In this document: positions 34,601 to 44,985 of the stretch, piece by piece
Layout: each line of letters starts with the position of its first letter
Numbering within the stretch: the stretch's first letter is position 1
Position numbers and translations under genes: made by a program
The notes under the pieces: generated by a model
What the model was told of the DNA's origin: nothing
Seen by the model: only the letters and a program-made list of their open reading frames with translations
Databases searched by the model: none
From: Pseudoscleropodium purum
Lineage: Eukaryota > Streptophyta > Bryopsida > Hypnales > Brachytheciaceae
Direction of reading: 5' to 3'
Length of the DNA stretch: 64,000 nt
Assembly: GCA_963969395.1 (NCBI GenBank)
Contig: OZ017798.1
Location: 16,980,173 to 17,044,172 of the forward strand

Positions 34601-35850
34601 TGGATGTCATAACTACTTTTCTACATGGAATTTTACGTGAGGAAATTTTTACTTCTCAGCTTGAAGGTTATATTAAACTTAGAACTGAACGTAAGGTTTG
34701 CCAATTGCTCAAATCCTTATATGGAATTAAGCAGGCCCCTCATGTTTGGTACGAAACTTTCGACTCCTTTCTCTTAAGCCAAGGTTTCATCAAGTGTCAA
34801 TTCGACCAAAACATTTATTCTAAACGATTGTCTTCTTCATTATTAATCTTGAGATTGTACATTGATGATCTTATCATAATTTCAGACAACCTCCAACTTT
34901 TGACTATTACAAAAGCACTCTTTTCTCAATGTTTTGCCATAATAGATAGTCAAGAAATTGAGTACATTCTAGGTGTTCAAATTCACCATGATCGCTCCAA
35001 TAAGACATTAAAACTAACACAAGAAAAATATATTTCAAACCTATTGTTCAAATTTCATATAGACTCTGCTAATACTGTTACAATGCCTCTAGAAGCAAGT
35101 GTTCGAATTTCTTGACACTAGACTGATAATTTGACAACTAATGAATAAAATTTAATTAATCAAGTTCCATATAAACAAGCACTGGGCAGTCTCCAATACC
35201 TCGTCACATGTACACATTAGGACTTAGCTTTTGCTATCAATTACTTGGCTCAATTTATGCAAAGCCCGGCTCCAATTCATTGGCTAGGAGTAAAACATCT
35301 TTTCCGCTATTTACAAGGCACTTCCATCCAAGGACTCATATGCACTGGAACTTGTAATGCTTCATGTTCACTTCACACACTTTGTAGCTAGAGTGATGCA
35401 GACTGGGTCGGTGATCCCGACACATGCTAATCTACTTTCGATTACATATTTCAAATTAATTCATCTTGTATACTCTCCTGGTAGAGCCGAAAGCAATCCA
35501 TTGTTGGTCTCTCTTTGACCGAAGTAGAGTATATTGTAGCAGCCACGGCAACAAAAGAACTCTTGTAGCTTTAGACGATCATCACTAAGCTTGGTTACCA
35601 TTTATCTCTCTCCACTACTCTTTCCTATGACAACCAATCTTGTATCTCACTTAGTGAGAATCCAAAGCACCATGATTGCTCTAAACATTCAGATCTGCGA
35701 TATCATTTCTTGAGAGAAAAAGTTCAATCTAAGATTCTTACACTGGAGTTTACTTCCACAATAACCATGTGGGCGGATATTTAAAGAAAATCATTATCCA
35801 AAGTCAAGCATTACGCATGCCTTCATGGCTTAAATCCTGGAGCTTTTGCG
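31679..35850 (+). pseudogene. Copia gag-pol remnant
   Basis: Gag starts MASNSSSLAPRVYNM with the NYASWSIKIEMLF motif. A CX2CX4HX4C zinc knuckle (CYNCGIPGHKSPNC) lies near 32,436. Protease reads WYINSGASQHM, so the catalytic Asp of DSG is Asn. In integrase the first Asp site reads HTNL and the neighbouring FIDD reads FIND, while RFDNGGEF and the ISERKNR glutamate remain. Reverse transcriptase has QMDV, GIKQAPHVWY and the YIDDL box (about 34,858). RNase H has SDADWVGD and TEVEY. There are about sixteen in-frame stops; roughly ten are TAG. It is not functional. Confidence 0.93.
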
Positions 35851-35863
35851 CCCCAAGGGGGCG

Positions 35864-36058
35864 TGTTAGTTAGGCTGATTATGTATACTATTGTAACTTA
35901 GAATTGAATAGCTACGTCTTGATGTCACACACCATTCTATTAGTCAAAGCGGTGTCTTCTTCTTGCCATAACAAGGTTGGATTCTTTATATTCCAATACA
36001 TTATATAATATATTAATACCTTTCGTCTTTCTGTCATTCTTGCATCTTCTTATCAACA
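35864..36058 (+). repeat. 3' LTR of the copia element (shared with a second copy)
   Basis: 195 bp, TGTTAGTTAG...CAACA. It is followed at once by TGGTATCAGAGTTGTGAATG, again a primer site, which would not be present after a normal terminal LTR. Confidence 0.92.
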
Positions 36059-37085
36059 TGGTATCAGAGTTGTGAATGGAAATCAAACTACTTAAAACCT
36101 GGTGAGTTGTTTCTTTGCAGTTGATTTGAGATTTGACTCTAGCTCTCTATTTCTGGCTCTTTGGTTGCATTTGAGATACTTTTGACTAATTCGTTTGCAT
36201 GATTATGATTTTGTGATTGAAGCAATCCTGATTGGATTGTTAACTTGGGCCTTCCTATTAAGCCTTGATATGAATTAAATAAGCCTTTGATACATTGAAA
36301 TTTCTATATCTTGTCAGGAATAGAGAAGGTAGCTCGTCCAATATAGGGAAGATTAAGACTTGGTTTGTAGCAGTAGAGACAATTTCGACTTTGTTGGACG
36401 TAGTTGAAGGTATTATTGTTCATACCTTTATTTTGCTTCTGTTTATTTGTTGTCTACTTGCTGAAATTTTTAGATTGACTTGATTGTCTTGAAATATTCA
36501 AGTCAGTTATTACTTGAGGGGTCTTTGATATGAAAGTTTCTATTGACAGATGGTGTCTCCTACTCGAAGACAACTCAAGATATGGAAATCTCCCACATAA
36601 AAACTAGTTGAAAGTGGTAGAAGTTACAAATGCTTAAAAATTCTTACTTGGAGGAATCATACACATACCAAGTTTAGCCATATAGTGAAGATGTTTTTCA
36701 CGTGCTAAAGATTTAGTAAGGATATCAACAGTCATGTCAACTATGGAAATGAATTTAAGTTTAATGTCTTTAGCAAACACTCTTATTATAATTATTAAAA
36801 TTATATCGACTTATTATAATTTTAGACAACCTCCAGCTTTTGACTACTACAAAAGCACTCTTTTCTTAGCGTTTTGCCATGATAGATAATAAAAAAATTG
36901 AATACATTCTAGGTGTTCAAATTCACCGTGATTGCTCCAACAAAACATTAAAACTAACACAAGAAAAATATATTTCAGACCTATTGTTCAAATTTCATAT
37001 GGACTCTGCTAATACTATTACAACGCCTCTAGAAGCAGGTGTTCGGTATTCTCGACACCAGGTTGATAATTTGACAAATTGGTGA
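36059..37085 (+). mobile_element. Truncated second copia copy in tandem, with a reversed copia fragment
   Basis: 36,059-36,078 is a tRNA-Met primer site. Its leader differs from the first element's leader. At 36,635-36,785 the minus strand reads IKLKFISIVDMTVDILTKSL then KLGMCM, the RNase H end of another copia protein, in opposite orientation. 36,815-37,070 on the plus strand matches 34,893-35,120 (RT end; IEYILGVQIH) closely. No right LTR was found. This is a composite of at least three copia pieces. Confidence 0.8.
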
Positions 37086-37425
37086 CTATAGAACCATTAA
37101 AGGACAAATTGGTGACTAAAGAAATCATCTCTTTTGGCATTATGTGAATAGTTGGCTTACAAAAATCTAAAAGCATTCATTGGAAGTTAACTATAGTAGT
37201 TTGATCTTTATTTTTCATACAAAATTCTAAGGATGAATAGTTATATTTCTATCCTAGTACTTAGAAGGATTTTCTATCATTCATAAATCACAAAATGGTT
37301 GTAACAACGTCTAATGGTTAAGAATTCATTTCTTTATGCATGTCTAAAAGAATTGTGTTGTATAGATGCATTGTTATATAATGGTTTTAATGTTTTTAAT
37401 TAAAAAATAATCAAATAGAAAATTG
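37086..37425. other. Block B spacer; short tandem at its left edge
   Basis: GACAAATTGGTGACTA occurs twice (about 37,074 and 37,105). The remainder (TATAATGGTTTTAATGTTTT near 37,377) corresponds to 17,665-17,700 and 18,370-18,410 of block A. There is no gene. Confidence 0.6.
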
Positions 37426-40400
37426 TGCCGTACGTGCAATCTAGGCATAAATATCTTTATACATGAAAACGTGGTAAGATGACACGAATTATCGTCTCAG
37501 GGAAATCTAGATGCCTTTCCAAACTCCAATATCCGGATGATCGTTTTCTCCTCTTCTAACTACTCTCTTTCACTCTCTTTTCCGGAATCACTACTATTTG
37601 GAATCCTATCCGAATCCAGTATCACTCGGTTTTCCGATTTAGCCCTGTAACAAACTGGTTTTCAATTCCCTTGTTTTACCATCAGAGGGTCCGCTATTGA
37701 TCTTTCAAGGGGTAGGGACTTCACCACTCTAGTCTATTCACTACACAAACAAAAACAAACAAATAACAAACACCCAAGTACTCAAGGTGTTTTAGCGTAG
37801 AAGGTAGATCCGGATCCTCACAACATCCCGAATGGCCGATTCAGAATGCAGGTCACTCAAGACTATATTCACTCCTCTTTACTACAACGAAAAATTTCAA
37901 ATTTCAAACGTTCGGAATTTACTAGAAGAGGTAATCTTTCTAGGTGTATGACGGATCCCAAGGTTGGCAGACCTTCCGATGAGTGGGAGTTTCCTGTGAC
38001 AGTTGCTAATCTCCATACATAATTGTTTCCAATTCCGGATCTACACTCACACCACTCTTCACTAGAAACTGGATTACCATTTTAGTAGTTCAAAGGCACC
38101 ACGCGTAGCTCCCTCGTCTCGTATCTAACATCATTACAATAGTACTCCCTCAATCCAATCAAGTTATCCAAAATCCGGATTCCTCCTCACCCATCCTTCT
38201 CACATCTCAACACTTAAACAACAAACCAATATGATTCGAATACACGGTTGGAGCCAGAATGTTCACCAAGTGACTCAAATTAAAGAAGGGAATGGAATAC
38301 AACAAAATAACTGCTAGGATGGAATGAGAAGGCAACAAACTTGCCCACTCTTAAAAATCAAAACCAAAATCAACGCCTAAAAAGCCAAAAAGACATCCCG
38401 GAAATCAAGGCAACCAACCAGTGAACAACCTGGGATATCCGGAACATCCATAGTCCAACTATCCCAACAAATCTGGAATCCCTAAAATGATCCAAAACCC
38501 GGACCCACGCTTGGAAATCCCATTCCAGATAAAAATCCTACCTAACTACTTGTACTCTATCTACCCTGCCGTGTCTTCTTGGAACTGCTGCCGCTTTAAG
38601 TGCCTGGAGTCTTCATTGAAGCCTTCACTGGTGTATTCTTCACTAATGACCGAGATTGGAGCTTCCATGAAACCTTGAGAGGCGAATCTTCCGATTCCGT
38701 CTCTTCCTCATATCCGGATTTCAGCACCTCTTCTTCCAACACTTCAATCTCATGAATCTCCGGGTCCTTGGCTTGCGGTGATTCACTCAATTCAATCTCA
38801 GCATGATTTCGTTTCGGTGTCGACTACTGCATATGAGAGAAATCTTGTGGATAAGACCGAGCCAAATTCGTCATTACTCCAATCCGTGCATCGAGGTTGT
38901 TGTGAACCGTCAATTCGGATACCATAAATTTTCCGGTCGTAACTTTTCCAAGTGGTGGAAAAATTGGGATGGAAAACGCTTGTTTTGCCAGAACAAATTT
39001 CCCACTCGCCCCTTTCTTCAGCTCAAGTCCCACTAGTCTTGATGGAGTCTGTATTTGGCTACCTAAGGGTCCTGCAATTGGGGTGAAGATAGACTTCAGT
39101 CCCTCCAATTGTAGCTAGATTGGGCCACTCAAAGCCTACCAAATTAGAGTCTATCGAATCAAAATATCCCGGAATATGCTCCTGGGGACTTTCGGAAACC
39201 CTTCTAAGTCAATGGCCCATTTCGGATCTAGGTACCCCAGCAACTTACGCATGTTCTTCAAAACAATCCCTATCCAGGCTTCAAAATCGACCAGAATCTT
39301 TACCATCCTAGATCCAATCATGTGCCCTTCCTTCTCCAACTAAGCAATGTAGAGGTTAGCTCAAATTACCGTATGTTTCAGAACCATGACGAATTCTTTG
39401 AGGTCGTAGACGAATTAGAGAGCCTCCATCTCCTTCCGTCTCGTTGCATTCAACTCCCCCTCCGTCCACTTGAATTGGGACTTGAAGTTGTCCCTTTCTT
39501 CCTCTAACTACTGGATTTGTTCTTCCTTCTATCAAAACTCCTCCAGATTCGGAAGTTTCTGGATCTCCTCCAAAATTTGGTCCGACTCTACTTTGAGTTC
39601 GTTTGCAATAAGAAGCATGTAATCCTCTAGGTTACCATACATCTGTTTGGCCTACTGCATTATTAGATTGCAGCTTCAAAGAACTTGAACTCTTGGAGAT
39701 GTTCCGGATTTGGTATTGGTTCTTTCCATTCCAGTATTGGCGCCTTCCCTCATGCCACTGGATCAATAGACTTCCTTCGTTTCCAGTCCACTTCTTCTTC
39801 TTCTTCCGGTTGCTCTTCTTCGGATTCCTTCTCTTCTTTCTCCAGCTCTTCTATGAGGCCGTACTTCAGGATCTTGACTCCAGTGTTGTACTCAATCGTC
39901 TCCCCGATACTCAAGACCTCCTTATGGTGATAGAGGTAGAATAGATACGACGTGATAGGGCTATGCTTTGTTTGGCCTATGTGCTCTGCCAATTTACCTC
40001 CGACTCCTTGAATCACTCTTCTCCAATAGATGATCCGGTCTTTGAAAGCCCCGAAAATAGTGTTGGCCACTGTGACCGTAACATGGGTAGGCTTTTCCGG
40101 ATACAAGATTGAAATCAAGAAATTCAGTACCCGTCTATGCCTCTCGTTCTTATAGTCGCTAATGGCAAAACCCTCCTTTGAGTGGGCTTGACTCCAGAAC
40201 TTTCCAGTTATGTACTTGTCCGCTCTTCTGACTAGTCTGAGCCCATTTTTCTTAAATGAATAGACATCTGCCCAGATGTCTTCCGTCCAAGCAACATGTC
40301 GACCTCTCACTATCAACTCGTACTAATTCGAAACTCCGTAAATGAGTTCCTGAATCATCTCTTCATTCTTCATCTTCCACGACCTATCTAACAACCCGAC

Positions 40401-40991
40401 ACACCCGATACACATGAGGTCCTCCTCTAACTATGCTCGGTAATCCGAATTGGAAGGGATAACCGAACACACCATCCGGGCTACAACTCCAGATTTTCAT
40501 ATAACCGAGTCGGCAGTTGCCACCATGAATCACCAACAACTAGTAAACCTAATCCGATACTATTCCTTCCATTCTCTTTCTATCTCAATCGCTAACTCAC
40601 CACTCTTTCTCTCAACTATACGTTCATCAAGTTCAGCAAGCAGAGAGGGAGAAAAAGAGAAGGGCGGCGGGTTTAAGTACCCAACGTGTGGCCGACAGTT
40701 CTTGGTGGAAAACAAGTAGATAACCATTCCCCTAACAGTCTCCTAGTTTCTTAAACCAGAAGTTTAGAACATAGGTTTGGAGAATCCAGTACTTTTCCGA
40801 ATTCCGGATCCATATCGGATTTGTTTTTGTAACATTACTAATGGTTTTAGCAACCCGGAAACTGACTATTTCTATTATAGTCATAGTGTAACGGAAATCT
40901 CTAGAAGTTACCAAAAAAAATTGAAATTTACAAGTCTATCTAATCCAAATTCTAGACTAACTTATCCAGTTTTAGTTTTCGTGCTCCCACA
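37426..40991 (-). mobile_element. 3,566-bp insertion with 5-bp target duplication, class uncertain
   Basis: Flanked by AATTG on both sides (37,421-37,425 and 40,992-40,996). It starts TGCCGTACG and ends CTCCCACA (TG...CA). The uninterrupted site AATTGTACCAAAG is present in block A at 17,706, and the sequence after the right edge (TACCAAAGATT-TATGAAAAG) continues that match. 5-bp duplication with TG/CA ends is typical of LTR elements, but I see no repeated LTRs at the two ends, and inverted ends are weak. It is GC-richer than its host and dense in TCCGGA/CCGGAT. It codes a decayed minus-strand protein. Confidence 0.78.
38596..40430 (-). pseudogene. Decayed long protein of the 3.57-kb insertion (plant-transposon-protein-like)
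   Basis: Reading the minus strand from about 40,430: WKMKNEEMIQELIYGVSN, a TAG, then a 185-codon open stretch (40,316-39,750) with WTEDIWADVYSFKKNG, ADKYITGKFWSQAHSK, RRVLNFLISILYPEKP and SPITSYLFYLYHHKEVL, ending in a Glu-rich acidic run. After further stops comes a coiled-coil-like stretch (LLIANELKVESDQILEEIQK), then KNMRKLLGYLDPKWAIDLEG and a basic/acidic tail to 38,596. The pattern recalls gag-like or 'putative plant transposon' proteins of non-autonomous retroelements. I cannot name the family firmly. At least five stops disable it. Confidence 0.55.
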
Positions 40992-40996
40992 AATTG

Positions 40997-42795
40997 TACC
41001 AAAGATTATATGAAAAGAAATGTACAAAAGTACATGTAGCTATTGTCCATGTGAACTCTCCTCTAGTTTAAAATACTAGAAAATGAGATATTATGAAGTA
41101 TTGTTCATTCAAAGACAAATAACAAACCCAATTGATTGAATCACCATGAGTTCATTACTTCATCAAGTTAGATACAAATCATGGTAAGTAAGAGATCACT
41201 TATAAGAAGTCTCACACGATAGTAGTGTGCAAAAATCTTAAAAATTAAGTGAACAAAGATTGGAATAATTTTTATCCATATTCATGAAAAAATCAACTTC
41301 TTAGAAAGATAGGTATTTCCAATATAGAATTTTAAGGAAATTAAAGAATATACTAGAACATCTTTATAATATTCAGTAAGTAATCCATTTTGTAAAATAT
41401 TCTTCAAATATGTATATTATTTCTAACTACCTTTCAAAATATCCTTTGACTACACAATGGTCAACTATTTCATTGTAAAATAATACTTACCTACAAATTA
41501 GAAGTGCTTAGTCAATATCTTTCCACAAAACTTTTAGAAATATCTTTTTAATTCCAACTTCAATTTTCATGACATTTTTTTCTCTCTTTGAAAGGGTAGT
41601 TAAATATTGAAGGCATAATTTCAATCATTCATGATGAACATAAATCCAACACACATCACATGTGATAAGAAAAGAGAATTTATGCAAAGCTTTCAAACAT
41701 TTCAAAAATTGCCCAACATTGCCATCACAAGGATTTAAAAATTTTCATTTAAAATTTGTATGTCTTTTGGTGCAACTACCAACACATGATTACATTTCCA
41801 AGTTATGAAAATCAATGGGTTGCACAAGTACAAAACTTACAAGATTCTTTTGGAAGAGAACGACAATTCTTCTGATGATCGTATGGGAAAAAATATATGT
41901 AATGCTATTAATGTTGTTGATTGAAATATGACCACTAATATTAATTTTTATTACACTTCACTCCAAAAAATTTCCCCAAAAAAACACACATCTAGTACAG
42001 CTCAAAATTACCCACCGAGGAGCAATCTGATAGATAAATGTCAGCACCTAAACGATTAGTACATCAACGCTCAACATGACTTCTACATTACAAAAAACAC
42101 AGTTTCACAAGCCTGCCAATCCTAAAACAGACCATGTTGCCTGAAAGCCTAATTGCCCCCAAATCACTCTGAAACATCAAAGAATCTTGAATGATTAATA
42201 AAAAATAAGTTGCCATGCTGAATTCCAAAGTACACAGGTCAGTTGTAGACTCTGAATAAAGGGATCACTAGAAACGTATAAATTCATAAAAAAAACTTCT
42301 TCACTGTCGAAACCTCACACCTAGTCAGTCAGAAGAGCAAGAAAAAGTCTGGCCTTTGAGACCAACGCCAATCAAGAGTCCATCTACTATCTACACCAAA
42401 TGGAAACAGCTAACAATCGTTACCCTCGGTGCCTCCCTTCAGACAAAGACTCTATGACACACGTCACTCAAAATAATAAAATGGGGAACCTAATTCACTC
42501 ACTATTGACAAAAATCAATGCAAATTGTTTCGTGGATAACAAACCGTACCTCAGCGCACAAATGTTCGTAAAGCTCTTGAAGAATATTCAATGCACTCAC
42601 ACAATGCTTAAATCCATCGTTCTGCGTCCGAAAAGACGGGTTTTCCTTCGCTGGGTGATACCAACTTCTAATGAAAATCCACGCTCAAGCAGCTTCCAAA
42701 GCAGTTGAAAATGATTCCCCTCATCCTCTTTCTACAATTACGTTCACATGTAGTCTACACAAAAGTCGGAGGAATCCGAACTTGAGATTCCTAAG
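40997..42795. other. Block B spacer; no intact gene
   Basis: Aligns by eye with 18,440-18,490 and 19,250-20,985 of block A. The minus-strand open string at 42,502-42,700 (includes FKHCVSALNILQELYEHL and FVIHETICIDFCQ, stop TAG) is conserved in frame with block A but with about ten amino-acid differences. It also contains GAG|GTACGG, a donor-like site. Function unknown. Confidence 0.5.
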
Positions 42796-44320
42796 TTACT
42801 CCCGTCGTTTCTGAGAAGACCTCTCTCTAATCAAAGCTTTGTAAAGCCCTTGCCCCAGCATTACGTTCAACACATTCAGACCCAACATGCCCGTCAGGGC
42901 CAGCGGCCATTCAAACCCACGAGGAAACTGGGAAGCATCCCAAACAAGCTTGGCTGTTATCCAAATATGACAAAACAACCGGGTCAAGAAAAACGCGATC
43001 CAGTTCAGTGTCCAGTTCATGAAACTGACCCAGCTGCTCTTTAATTTCGTCGTGGAACAGAGCTTCCTCACTTTGCGCAAGTGCAGAAATATAGAATGCA
43101 CCTGGTGCAGAAAAATCCAAGATTTAGGATTAAGGTTTACAAAAGTGCAAGACTGAACTCAGACAAGCACCAGCAAAGCCAGTCAGGCATTCAATTAGTC
43201 ATAGTCCGGCTAGTTTGCATCATAGAGGATCTCGAAGAAACCCAGTATACTATAGGGTTTCTTCCTCCAGACCCGCATGTTTGGAAAACCCTGCAACCCA
43301 TCCCGGCCTCAGGATGCTCTTCAAGACATTCACAAAGCACAAAGGCCTACGACGCAAAGCAAGTAGGGTTTCTGAAATTAAGAAAATACGAAAAAAGAGG
43401 TCATACAGGACTTGATCTCATTGACCTTTGATTTTTATAAACACACCAGACTGATCCAGATTACTTTGGTCCCAATACTCCAGATTGCAAACACCCCTAG
43501 TGATTTCCGGCATCATCGCCCGTACCTCGCATATGAGAGTGAGAATCAAGTAGTTGATGCACGAGTCTCGCTGAAGAGCAGGAGTAAAACAAGTGAGCAG
43601 AACTGCATGATGAACAAGCAGGTGAGGCGCATTGGCACTGTAGAGATGCTTCCGAATCATGTCCCATTGATCATAAGCGAAGTATCCACAGGACGTCGCC
43701 AATGCAGTGTAAGCTCCAGGCCATGTCCGGTTGAAAAGCACGTCGTGGGACAGCATGTTCGTCAATCCGGAAATTTGCGCTTCCTTCACCATCAAACCAA
43801 TCACTGCAAACACACACTTGCAATTAGGCACAGCACTATCCAACCCCTAAAGGACTATAGAGCACTTCTTGAGTGAATGCACATATTCGATTGGTCATCT
43901 CTTCTACCAGATTCATTGCAAGCACAAGTAACAAAATGTAGATTGAAACAAATTGTATCATTCTTTCGCCACTTTGTAATTTTCCTTGGCACATACCTCA
44001 CCTGATAAGGACATGATAGAGGAATGTACAAGCGACACGGACGTATTCAGAAAATCCGCTGCCACCTCGGGTGTCAGTCCAGCAGTAATCTCAGGTCTCC
44101 ATCGCAAGAAAAGGCCCAGACACTGATTGACTCCTTCGAAAAATGCAAGGGCACCAAATACTTGCCACAGCCGTGAATTCCCTTCTTTGATCTGTACTGC
44201 CACCAACACAACCCAGATTGCGAGCAATAGCGAGAAGAAAACGCCAGGCACGTCCGCTCTCCATGTGCTTGCTGGGGGTTTGGGTTTGGTCTCCCCCACA
44301 ACCTTCTGCACACCCTCCAT
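42796..44320 (-). CDS. TLC-domain membrane protein, copy 3 (3 exons, ~287 aa)
   Basis: Exons 44320-44002, 43803-43526 and 43062-42796 have the same splice sites and phases as copy 1 and join into a single open frame. Exon 2 carries FNRTWPGAYTALATSCGYFAYD and LVHHAVLLTCF; exon 3 carries SWVSFMNWTLNWIAFF and LFCHIWITAKLVW; the C-terminus ERSSQKRRE is basic. Predicted role is a multi-pass endomembrane protein of the TLC superfamily, which handles lipids or membrane composition in other eukaryotes; the substrate is unknown. Start is the ATG of MEGVQKVV after an acceptor-like GTTGGGCAG. Its upstream DNA keeps an intact G-box, so it is the copy most likely to be the functional gene. Copy 1 differs at scattered residues; copy 2 is dead. 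Confidence 0.82.
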
Positions 44321-44739
44321 GGGTACCAAACCAGGCTGCCCAACAAGAAATCAAACAATAAGAATATCTGCCAAACAGAGCTTCTGCCAAATCCAGCTAA
44401 ATTAAAGAAAGCACGCGCCATTCTTTCTCGCCATTAATCCACAAACAACAAGTGCACAAAAGCTCCGCAATGACCCAAAAAAACACAGAAATGAGAACTG
44501 GAAGCAACCAAAATGAATGAAAAAACACTACGGTTTGGACACCAGTCTCTTGAAGAGGCACTGCAAATCACAGTTAGGAAGGCGGCATATACACAGTTGA
44601 CACCGTAAATTCGCTTCAGCGGAAGTTTACAGGGTTCCTTCGAGCTTTTGAAATAACTTACAAGGAGTTGAAAATTTCTGCAGACCTGCAAGTGCGCAAC
44701 TGCAATGCAAAAGGAAATAGTGTTCGGTGAACTCGCAAG

Positions 44740-44950
44740 CAGTTGCCCGACAGAGTGAAGGGAGTGCAGTTGAGGCTCACGTGATCTTTCCGGGCCGCGT
44801 CACCGGCGTTGGAATCGCCGCGAAGGCGTCGGTCTCTGGTTGGAGGACTTCAGGTTTTCTTCAGGTTGATGAGGGGCCCACAAGGCGACAACTGTGCCGG
44901 AGTATCCAAAGCCATCACCTGAAGACTGTGAGGTCAGCAACATGGTAAAG
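44740..44950 (-). promoter_or_regulatory. GC-rich upstream region of TLC copy 3 with a G-box
   Basis: The only CpG-rich stretch near this gene (CCGGGCCGCGTCACCGGCG, GAATCGCCGCGAAGGCG). It contains the palindromic plant G-box CACGTG at 44,778-44,783. Position fits a promoter or 5'UTR about 430 bp upstream of the coding start. Low CpG loss suggests it is under-methylated or recent. Confidence 0.45.
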
Positions 44951-44985
44951 TTGTTTACATCTATGGATATGGATGAAATATGCAA

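Larger units (their letters stand above)
31067..36058 (+). mobile_element. Ty1/copia LTR retrotransposon (4,992 bp), inactivated
   Basis: Two 195-bp LTRs, the primer site and a polypurine tract (AAGGGGGCG, 35,855-35,863) bound an internal region coding gag, protease, integrase, reverse transcriptase and RNase H in copia order on the plus strand. Many stops disable it. The left flank is block B sequence. On the right it continues directly into a second primer site, so the outer target duplication cannot be checked. Confidence 0.95.
29290..44760. repeat. Segmental duplication block B (interrupted by two insertions)
   Basis: Same gene order as block A: membrane-protein pseudogene, spacer, TLC gene. 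The block is interrupted by the copia complex (31,067-37,085) and the 3.57-kb insertion (37,426-40,991). Removing these gives a segment of about the same length as block A without its transposon, which indicates a tandem segmental duplication followed by independent insertions. Confidence 0.85.

Noticed and set aside
37426..40991. Ordinary full-length LTR retrotransposon
   Set aside because: Ends and target duplication fit, but I could find no repeated LTR at the two ends by eye, so class was left open.
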